DNA from: Isoetes taiwanensis
Taxonomy: Eukaryota > Streptophyta > Lycopodiopsida > Isoetales > Isoetaceae
Direction: 5' to 3'
Length of the DNA: 64,000 bases
NCBI GenBank assembly: GCA_021234155.1
Contig: JAJEKV010000380.1
Coordinates: 1-64,000 of the forward strand
Position 1 is the first letter of the stretch, and the number at the start of each line of letters is the position of its first letter. A program made the position numbers and the translations under genes. This document shows, in pieces, positions 57,586-64,000 of this stretch. The notes under the pieces were generated by a model. That model was not told the origin of the DNA, did not search any database, and worked only from the letters and a program-made list of their open reading frames with translations.

Positions 57586-58105
57586 GTGGCACATTTGTGT
57601 CAGACTTAGCCCCTTTTGCGTCAAGATGTCTATGCATTTCTAATTCACAATGTCACTATATTGACACTTCTTTGACGCAATCATGATACGTAAGTGCCAC
57701 AATATATAATAGAAAAATGATATAAAATTGCCGATGTGTCTGACACTGTAAAATGACACAAACGTTTTACAAAAGGTGACAAGAAGCTATCATAAAATGT
57801 GACACAAAAGCATTACAAAATTGACTCAAAACTTTAGAACTAGTGATGTTATAGTGAACATCAACTTATTGTTATTCTTGACTTAAATTATGTCACAATC
57901 CTTTCACAATACATGATGTAATCGTCATTACAAATGCTAACGAAAAAGTAATAAAATTTTGACACAAATATGTGACAAAAATGACGTTATTGACACAACT
58001 ATGCTGACACAACTATTGACGCAATCAAATTAATTTGTGTCACTTCAAGCTTCTGACACAAATCTGACGAACCTTAAAAGGTAGTGACGCAGGGCTTGAC
58101 ACAAA
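57586..58105 (+). repeat. CACTA right subterminal repeat region
   Basis: Dense TGACACA, GACACAA, TGTGTCA and TGACGCA motifs in both orientations (for example TGTCTGACACTG, AATGACACAAACG, TATTGACACAACTATGCTGA, CACAACTATTGACGCAATC). The left end contains the same GTGTCA and GCGTCA words. These arrays are a hallmark of CACTA ends and are thought to bind an accessory protein; binding is inferred. Confidence 0.8.
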
Positions 58106-58125
58106 AAGCCTATCCTCTTGAAGTG

Positions 58126-58665
58126 ATAGGCTGTGGAAAACTTCAAAGTCGTGCCTATATTTTTTTCATGACCAAAAATGACTGCAGAATAAGGATTCTG
58201 ATCTGCTATTATTGCATCTGGCATTCTATCAATCCTAAATATCTCCTTCACGAAAATCTTGCTCGATTGTGGTGCGGACATATTTGATTTGCACAAAATA
58301 AAATGACCATGTTTAGACAACCTGTCTACAACTGTCCAAATTTGATCATTCTTTTGAGTGATCTTTGGCAATCCTTGGACAGAATCCATGGTAATATGCA
58401 TCCAAGATTCTTCAGGAATCGGCAATGGCTGTAGCCATCGAGTAGGCTTTCTAGTAGAAGCTTTTATTTGCTGGCAAACAACACATGCTTCTACATACCT
58501 CTTAACATCCCTTTCAAGCTTAGGCCAATAAAAATGTCTTTTTACAGTTGCCAAGGTAGCTTGGGTACCTCTATGCCCGGAGTACAAATTCATGACATTC
58601 TCGTAGCGCTCTTGTTTTGTATGCTTGTGTAACACATGCGAGATTTCGATATAAGAGTAAGTCAT
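58126..58665 (-). pseudogene. Gypsy integrase, N-terminal zinc and catalytic part
   Basis: Integrase inserts retrotransposon DNA into the genome. The minus strand reads GHRGTQATLATVKRHFYWPK, then EACVVCQQIKA (the H-H-C-C zinc-binding region ending CxxC), then WMHITMDSVQGLPK (first catalytic Asp; usually D(F/I)(I/V).GLP), WTVVDRLSKHGHFI, and AIIADQNPYS where the second catalytic Asp (DR(D/G)) is kept as D but the following residues differ. It ends LKFSTAYH just at the CACTA insertion. The rest of the gene is at 46,080-46,633. H2C2 positions before GHRG are only partly visible. Confidence 0.9.
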
Positions 58666-58719
58666 TATAAATTCAATACTCGGCCAAAGGATCCTTGTGA
58701 TCCTTTTCTATCTATGCAT

Positions 58720-59097
58720 ACGGAACAACAAAGGAGGGATCATTCATGTAATTTGCTTTCACCGCGATGGGAATGTTACTCTGCTTAGGGCATCGGCAAC
58801 TTGGTTTTCCTTCCCAGATTTATACTCAAGATGTAACCTTTCAAAATCTTTAATCGTGTCAATAAGCCTTAATTGACGCATTTGGATATGCTTCAAACTC
58901 TACTGGTCAAGCGGCCAACAAACTTTGATCCCATGAGATAATGTCGCCATTTCTTTAGCGCATAAACCAAAGCAATTAATTCATTTCCATCTTGTATAAG
59001 TACTGTGCCAATAGCATTTCTGCTAGCGTCAGAACATACTACAAAAGGGTTGCTCCAATCTGACAAAGCTAATACTGGTTCAGTTGCCATCTTTTTT
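58720..59097 (-). pseudogene. Gypsy RNase H domain
   Basis: RNase H removes genomic RNA during reverse transcription. The minus strand from 59,090 reads MATEPVLALSDWSNPFVVCS DASRNAIGTVLIQDGNELIA L, the Ty3/gypsy block '(A)PVL.LPDFSKPFV...DAS..GIGAVL.Q', with the catalytic Asp. In other frames down to about 58,750 the reading gives YKSGKENQVADALSR, the conserved end of the domain. A frame change separates the halves. Immediately upstream the expected RT connection sequence is replaced by a poly-A/T run (59,091-59,100) and unrelated DNA. Confidence 0.88.
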
Positions 59098-59100
59098 TTT

Positions 59101-60161
59101 TCAAAATGGATCGTTCACGATCCTTTATATCTCCATGTATCATATCTCTACGAGTATTTACGTAACATTGAGGGAATTGCCTCAAGCGCAATTATTATCT
59201 CTTGCGTTTAAGAGGTTTGTAATATTCCCAAATTGCATGGTTTGACCACCGTCAAATGGGTCGTAGTATGTAAGGATCATGTTCTACTTAAATAGTAATT
59301 CACCCCTTGGTTTCTTCACGTCACTTCTCACTGATTGAAAATGATTCTGCCTTGTGAAATTATCATTTTCATACGCTTCCATTGAGTTTCTCGCTTAAGT
59401 CCCCATGCAAAATTTCGTCTTTCGTTAGAAATAATCGTATAGTTCCCATCATGCATGGAAGATTTATCAATTTCCAGACCTGATTGTTTATATATGTCTT
59501 TAGTCGTTTTTGCTTAAAATCGTCTCTATCCATCATTTTATTATGGCATTGAGTTTTGGAAGTTTTCTATGACAATCCTCCATTTGCAATCATGGCTTAT
59601 GTCAAATATCACTGATGCCAACCGTTGGTCTCCTTTGCTCCTCTCCTATGAGTGACTGCTTTTGTTCATAAGGTGTATGAATGACTGCTTTTATATATAT
59701 TTGCTCTCGGAGGAAGCCATCTAGACAATTGATGTAATCTAATGCTGAGGTTGACTACGGAATCCTTGCACTTATCAAACCAAATGCATAACTTAAGTTC
59801 CCCGAAATCTCTCCCCTTGTGTATGCTCCCACAGTGGAGATGATCAATGCTAAAGTCAGCAATTTATATTATTAGCCTTAGATGTCCCGACATTGTTGCA
59901 TTGTGCATTATCGATTTAATCTAGCCTGTTTTCCATCGTCCAAACTTACTGCTTCAATTTGACACGTTACTTGTTGATCGGACTTAGATAATTTAGATCA
60001 ATCACCGTTTCTTCTCTCATCAGTCCTTCTATCCATATAAAAACTAGGACATTTACGCCATCTACTGTCTATGCATTTTCGAAGTAGGCCGGCATAGGCA
60101 TTCTATAAATCTTTGTTTCCCCCCTTTTTTTCCCTAGCCTTTCATTCAATATGAATATATA
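59101..60161. other. Gypsy internal region lacking expected gag-RT
   Basis: Directly beside RNase H, where reverse transcriptase should lie, I find no DVFP, YxDD or GCPF-like block in any minus-strand frame. The sequence is AT-rich with short frames. It may be an unrecognised insertion or a replaced segment; the T-run at 59,091-59,100 could mark one edge. Confidence 0.4.
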
Positions 60162-60163
60162 TA

Positions 60164-60487
60164 TGGGTGAAAGCATGCTAGGGTGTACCATATAAATTAC
60201 CTTTTAGGGAGTCCAAAACTACCCAGAAAAGTACCCAGTACTGGGTACTAGGAACTCGCACAAATGTCTCAATAAACAATAAGTTTGCGAGTTAGTTCAT
60301 TCATTTTAGTCTCCAATGGTATTGTTATCCTTTAATACTGTAGGTTGACATGTTATTGACCTTCAATTCAAAAACTTTCAATTGATTTTAATGGAAAGAA
60401 AACTATGAAAGTACCAGATTTAAAAGTACCCAGTGTAGGTACTTTTGAGGGTTCCAAAAGTGGTACACCGTAGCATGCTTTCACCCA
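60164..60487. mobile_element. MITE with TA target duplication
   Basis: Left TGGGTGAAAGCATGCTAGGG TGTACCA; right, in reverse complement, TGGGTGAAAGCATGCTACGG TGTACCA: terminal inverted repeats of about 27 bp with one mismatch. TA lies directly outside both ends (60,162-60,163 and 60,488-60,489). About 324 bp, no ORF. The AAAGTACCCAGT..GGGTACT palindrome repeats inside both arms extend the pairing. TA duplication and size suggest a Tc1/mariner-derived MITE; because the flank is ATAT, a different superfamily with longer AT-rich duplication is possible. Confidence 0.85.
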
Positions 60488-60489
60488 TA

Positions 60490-61873
60490 TTAGGGCAGCA
60501 CAATTAGATAATGGCAACAAACCCATTCTTGGACAACTATTTTATGTCGATCCGCAGTGATGGAGTGCAGGATGGATGTTTGCTTCATAGCTAGAAAATT
60601 CTATCATAAATGAATGTTCGCTCCATCGATGCATTTTCATTTGTAAATTGTAATTGTTGTCCACGAAGAATTTTGCAAATTTATAATAGAGCATGGCATA
60701 CGCTCCAGAGAACCATATGCAGAAGTAATAACCAGTTGTTCATGTCTTTCTGTTAAAGATTCTTCCAATCTTCCAACTCATATGCCCCTTTTTCTATCCT
60801 CTGTTATTGTCTGCAGGCAAATGCAGAGATGGCGGCAATAGCATATATCAACAAATCCAAGCATGCGCTTCTTGTTATTGGTTATGCAATAAATGTAGAG
60901 TATGGGATAGCAGTATAATCGAACTAATTATGCATCTCTGATGGGAATATAACTCCAAATGAAGGAGAAAATATGGTAATCTGGTTGGTGTTGCTAGAAT
61001 CTCTAGAATCTATAGGACCATCTGGAATGCTCTTTCATGAATGGAAGCAGATCATATTTTGATCGTCCATGTGTCATGATCATGCTAAATCTTGGACATA
61101 ATTTCCAATGCTTGTAACAACTTTCACAAAAGTGTCCTCACAATGCCTAGATTCTTGTTGCAGAATACCCAAATCACCACAATCATTCACATATTTTGAG
61201 CCACGTACTAGCAAGGAATTTGCTACAGCTAATAACTGACAACATATGAGCTTTTAGATCATGAAGGCTGTGTCACATAGTAAGCTCGGCAGTTTCACAC
61301 GCATCCATTGAAGGCAAACTTCTTTAATTTAATGCTACAACAATGTAATAATATTATGCTGCATCTCAACAATTGACCCCATATTGTACTTCAATCACTT
61401 TATGTAGCAGGGTAGTTTTCCTGAATAATTCGTAGCTTTTCAACTGGCCAGGAAGCAATCGATTATTGAACCATAATCTGTTCAGTTTGATAGTAACAAA
61501 TATGGCATTTGCTTAAAGGAGGAAATAACAAAGGAATTCGGTTTCTTGAAGGCTACTAGAAAGCTCTGCAATAATACCACCAGCAGAAAGCTCTATGACA
61601 TTGTGTGCAATTTGCGATTGTTTCCTTCGCACTTCCATTTCTTTTTCTAAAGTTGTCAAATGAACTGGGAAACCATATGCATTAGATAGCATGAACACAT
61701 CCTTTCTTACCAAACAAGGCTATGAATTTCCACTCAGAATTTCCATTGCCATGGCTCCTACTAATAGGTCCTCCAGTAACCTCTCCCCTCCTTCAAGAAT
61801 TTTCATGCCATGAAAGACATGGCAAATAAGAAGCTTGTCCCAAGAATCTTACAGATTCTTTTGCTTCAACCTA
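60490..61873. other. Gypsy internal region next to the primer site, unassigned
   Basis: No gag motif was found where Gag should start. A 66-codon minus-strand frame (61,513-61,713; NAYGFPVHLTTLEKEMEVRR) is unrecognised. On the plus strand 60,817-60,915 is an open exon-like piece (preceded by CTGCAG) reading ANAEMAAIAYINKSKHALLV IG, also unrecognised. This stretch may be captured or inserted DNA. Confidence 0.4.
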
Positions 61874-61885
61874 GCTCTGATACCA
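61874..61885 (-). other. Primer-binding site, initiator Met tRNA
   Basis: Minus strand TGGTATCAGAGC begins four bases (ACTT) after the 5' LTR ends in GTATCA. Twelve bases complementary to the 3' end of plant initiator methionine tRNA make up the commonest plant LTR-retrotransposon primer site. It fixes the element's orientation and its 5' LTR. Confidence 0.93.
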
Positions 61886-61889
61886 AAGT

Positions 61890-62504
61890 TGATACGAACA
61901 CAAAAATACTCACAGGATTCAAATGCAGAAACTCAAAAGAACACTCCAATCTTTAGAAGTTAGATTGCCTCCCAACCGGGCTCAGGTTCCAGCAAGAATC
62001 CGTTATCTTGCTAACTCAACAATTAAACCACAGTTCCGGTACAATAAACCAAGATTGGCTAGCTTCAGCAGTAAGCAGAGACGCAGGGATTTAGACTGGG
62101 TCAGACGAGGACGATTGCTTAAGGTAGAAGCAGCGATTATTTATAAGGGAAGAGATCAACCTTTTCTTGAGTCTTCCCTTTTTGGCTGTAAATAGCTGGA
62201 AACTGGTAGATAGGAGTGAATGATAGCAAATCGGCTATGAATAGAGAGCGATTGACCTTTTTCTGCGATGAATCGGCCTTTTTCCAGTAGGTCTGGCAAG
62301 CGATGTTGCTCTGATACAAGTTTTTGCGTTAACAGATCGACGCCCCGTTATCAGCCATTTAATAATTTCAAAACATAAGGTTTCCTTAGCTTTATAAATT
62401 CTTCACCCTATAAGGGATTCATATACTTATTTTCTAGCTTCATAAAAACTATGTCTAAATGCGTGAGTCTGAGCCACTCCCCCGAACCGGCATAAGCCGT
62501 AACA
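61890..62504 (-). repeat. Gypsy 5' LTR, complete (615 bp)
   Basis: On the minus strand it starts TGTTACGGCTTATGCCGG and ends GTTCGTATCA, the TG...CA form. It is uninterrupted and contains the single CTCCCAAC (61,969-61,976) that serves as the empty site for the hAT-like insertion in the 3' LTR. A plus-strand frame of 90 codons (61,923-62,195) inside it is a chance frame. It should hold the element's promoter; no TATA box was chosen with confidence. Confidence 0.95.
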
Positions 62505-62509
62505 GCATG
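62505..62509. repeat. Target-site duplication GCATG, right copy
   Basis: GCATG directly follows the LTR end ...GTAACA at 62,504 and matches 27,706-27,710. Confidence 0.85.
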
Positions 62510-62898
62510 TTCTGCAGCAATAGGAAATCGAAGAAGAAATGGCCACTACTAGTCTTTTCAAAGCAAAGTATCTTTTGATTCCTGAACAAAGTAAAGCCAA
62601 AGATTTAGCTGCAAGAGTGCCACTTTCCTTAGCTCTAGTGGGTCTGGCTGTCTAGCATTATCAAAATAGTTCTTTGTTTGGAAATGTTTTTGTGCCTTAG
62701 ATGCTAAAATCAAGGTCATGCATTGTGTTTAAGTAGTAATTTGAATATTCTCTTGTTTGCATTCGAAACATTTAAATGTTCATATCTTGCTTAATCTAAG
62801 CAAGAAATTGAATCTTTATTTAGACATAAGACATTTGTGTTCGTATCTTTGTTTGTTTTGATTTAAAATTCCTTATTGATGTTCTCCTTTATTTTCAG
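62510..62898. other. Host flank right of the gypsy element
   Basis: AT-rich sequence continuing the flank at 27.7 kb. No gene recognised. It ends in TATTTTCAG, which looks like a splice acceptor, directly before the LINE fragment; it could be intron sequence of the WRKY gene. Confidence 0.4.
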
Positions 62899-63257
62899 GA
62901 AGAAGGAGAGGCCCGCACCAGTACTTGTACACCCAGTTGCCCATGAAGAAGCGCAGACTTATAGCTTCCATTCGCACGGGTGCACATCGCCTCCGCATTG
63001 AGACAGGACGTTGGGCTCGGGAAGCACGAGAGCAAAGGCTTTGCCAGTGTTGCCACCAGGGTGCCATTGAGGATGAATGTCATGCCCTCCAGATCTGCCC
63101 AACATTTGCCCATATCCGAGAGCGGTATGTTCGGTTGCTAGTGCCTGGCCAACCGTTGCATGAGTTATTGAATATGGTGTCAGTGGGTTTGCTAGGGTCA
63201 TACCTCCAGGAGGTTATGGATGCACGGAATCAGTTGTGTCCTCCGGGACGGTATTGA
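62899..63257 (+). pseudogene. LINE ORF2 C-terminal fragment with Cys/His finger
   Basis: Reads RRLIASIRTGAHRLRIETGR W, then CQCCHQGAIEDECHALQICP, then IRERYV, and ends ARNQLCPPGRY before TGA at 63,255. The (R/S).RTG.H.LRIE.GRW plus C-X2-C...EDE-X-H-X4-C layout matches the LINE at 37,816-38,757 (RMGSHELRIEKDRWRG; CRICDKGEVEDENHMLNDCP). The wording differs enough to show another subfamily. About 110 codons, open and undamaged, but the endonuclease and RT are missing. Confidence 0.82.
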
Positions 63258-63448
63258 ACTGTACTATACAATTGTGCTGATGCCAAAGATACTTATTACC
63301 GCTAAGTTTTTTTCCTCGAAAACCCTTGGGCGAGGGTTTTTAATCTTGTCGAATAACGCTTGTTTGCTCTCTCTTTTTGTTTGGGTCCCATAGGCCAATT
63401 GGTCTCCGTGGATGCTAAAAAACCTATTCTATTCTATTCTATTCTATT
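62899..63448 (+). mobile_element. 5'-truncated LINE with (TATTC)n tail
   Basis: An open reading of the LINE C-terminal domain (to 63,257) is followed by about 125 bases of 3' UTR, the core GGGTCCCATAGGCCAATTGG TCTCCGTGGATGCTAAAAA (63,384-63,421) and the microsatellite CTATT x5 (63,424-63,448). The core is related to those at 13,343, 29,133 and 33,836 although their tails are (CCTT)n. The left limit is placed at the loss of coding similarity and is approximate. It ends about 20 bases before the WRKY exon reading, so it probably disrupts that gene's intron or exon. Confidence 0.8.
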
Positions 63449-63455
63449 GAAAAGG

Positions 63456-63881
63456 ACTGCCCTCCTGTCCTGAGTAGTTGTACAGACAATGAGCGATATT
63501 GATGTTCTTGATGATGGTTATTGCTGGAGGAAATATGGTCAAAAAGTTGTTAAAGAAAATCCAAATCTAGGGTATAAAACCAGTTGATATTTCATTTTAA
63601 ACTAAAACAATTTGTAATACGCATTACTAATGTACTAAAATGATGTATGTTTCATCTCATGACATTGGAGGAGCTATTACAAGTGTACAAATTTAGGATG
63701 CCCTATAAGAAAGCATGTTGAAGTAGTCATAACTACATATGTAGGAAAATTCAATCATGATGTCCCTACTACAAGAAATAGCAGTTATGACAGTATACAT
63801 ATGGACGTTATGGCAGCATCACATGTCCTTGCAATTGAGGCAGGTGTACCTTCAACGTCAAGTTCATCTACAAACCAATGA
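63456..63881 (+). pseudogene. WRKY transcription factor, group-I C-terminal domain
   Basis: WRKY proteins bind W-box DNA in plant nuclei. Exon 1 reads [33 protein letters not shown] (to 63,571), then an intron (63,572-63,670, GT...AG) at the position conserved in WRKY domains. Exon 2 reads [33 protein letters not shown] and runs to a stop at 63,879-63,881. The WRKYGQK core is intact. Damage: TGA at 63,471-63,473 just before VVVQT where Arg is normal; about 7 residues missing between HVE and VITTY; and the first His of the zinc HxH is Phe (KFNH), so metal binding should fail. The N-terminal WRKY domain lies outside or is lost. The LINE directly upstream cuts it off. Confidence 0.85.
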
Positions 63882-64000
63882 TCATGGATCAAGGACTGGC
63901 GGGGAATTGCCAAAAGAGAATATGTTGTCTGAGACCAAAGTGAAAATTGAGCAGCAAATGACAAAAAGCTCGGTATCAGATGGAATGATTCTTAAGTTTA
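63882..64000 (+). other. Downstream of WRKY stop, window edge
   Basis: Readings such as the Glu/Thr/Lys-rich stretch after the stop may continue a WRKY C-terminal tail in another frame, but nothing diagnostic is visible before the window ends. Confidence 0.3.

Larger units (their letters stand above)
46634..58125 (+). mobile_element. CACTA (En/Spm) DNA transposon, 11.5 kb
   Basis: Left end CACTACAACAGAAAAGGATA; right end in reverse complement CACTTCAAGAGGATAGGC. The TIRs share CACT.CAA.AG..GGATA. The 3-bp duplication ATA flanks both. Inside on the plus strand are a decayed TNP2 transposase gene (53,148-55,610) and a DUF4216-type tail (56,330-57,208). Both ends carry subterminal TGTGTCA/TGACACA and TGACGC motifs. 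The insertion point is inside the gypsy integrase, between the STAYH and DGQTE blocks. Several frameshifts and stops make it non-autonomous now. Terminal CACTT at the right instead of CACTA is a single change. Confidence 0.92.
27711..62504 (-). mobile_element. Ty3/gypsy retrotransposon carrying nested elements
   Basis: A single LTR retrotransposon on the minus strand. It runs from 5' LTR (61,890-62,504), through spacer and primer-binding site (61,874-61,885), RNase H (about 58,720-59,097), integrase N-terminal part (58,126-58,665), integrase remainder (about 46,390-46,633) and chromodomain-like region (about 46,080-46,220), to polypurine tract (45,584-45,600) and 3' LTR (45,583 down to 27,711). 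The outer flanks are the 5-bp duplication GCATG. Two large elements are nested in it: 27,798-45,046 in the 3' LTR and 46,634-58,125 in integrase. Taking these away leaves about 6 kb. Gag, protease and the main reverse transcriptase motifs were not found in 59.1-61.87 kb, so the element was probably non-autonomous or rearranged before nesting. Confidence 0.85.

Noticed and set aside
61874-61885. Possible tRNA-Met gene fragment
   Set aside because: Only the 12-nt 3'-end complement is present, exactly where a retrotransposon primer site must be; no tRNA body follows.
61923-62195. 90-codon plus-strand ORF with basic composition
   Set aside because: It sits inside the gypsy LTR, antisense to the element; the other LTR copy breaks the frame.

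Overview
The window looks like a piece of a large, transposon-filled land-plant genome. It has Ty3/gypsy elements of plant type (initiator-Met tRNA primer site), a CACTA element with a TNP2-type transposase, LINEs with microsatellite tails, and decayed plant genes: soluble starch synthase III, a PLS-type PPR protein, a group-I WRKY factor and a GT31 galactosyltransferase. The mix and the non-L1-like LINEs would suit a fern, lycophyte or gymnosperm, but the sequence alone does not settle this. I see no intact host gene, no rRNA or tRNA gene and no CRISPR array. All spliced plant genes found carry frameshifts, stops or truncations.

Layout. 1-8 kb is mostly unassigned AT-rich DNA with one tandem duplication and a gypsy reverse-transcriptase scrap. 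8.3-16.4 kb is a purine-rich (+ strand) repeat block with a 1.1 kb tandem duplication, a LINE 3' end with an (AAGG)n tail, and two hairpin-ended direct repeats about 7.3 kb apart. 16.4-18 kb is a gypsy gag-protease remnant (- strand). 19.6-24.3 kb holds two hairpin-headed repeats, a GT31 fragment and a starch synthase III pseudogene.

The main result is a nested stack from 27,711 to 62,504. A minus-strand Ty3/gypsy retrotransposon is flanked by the 5-bp duplication GCATG. Its 5' LTR, primer-binding site, RNase H and integrase are on the right, and its polypurine tract and 3' LTR are on the left. The 3' LTR is split by a 17,249-bp element with inverted termini (CAGGRATAGGTYC) and an 8-bp target duplication CTCCCAAC, which is hAT-like. 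The uninterrupted 5' LTR shows the empty target. The integrase gene is split by an 11,492-bp CACTA element with the 3-bp duplication ATA, and a TA-flanked MITE sits in the remaining internal region. Within the hAT-like element lie a 5-6 kb LINE with 5' tandem monomers and a (TATC)n 3' tail, a PPR pseudogene broken by a 61-bp LINE tail, and other repeats. Within the CACTA element lie a decayed TNP2/DUF4216 gene, a LINE tail in a probable intron, and three splice-phase-compatible exons of an unidentified gene.

Right of the gypsy element a second LINE, tailed by (TATTC)n, ends about 20 bp before a WRKY pseudogene that runs toward the window edge. Four LINE ends share a 3' core (GGTCCCATA...CCGTGGA...TAAAAA) but carry different microsatellite tails. 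Functions are inferred from recognisable motifs read by eye; no database search was possible.
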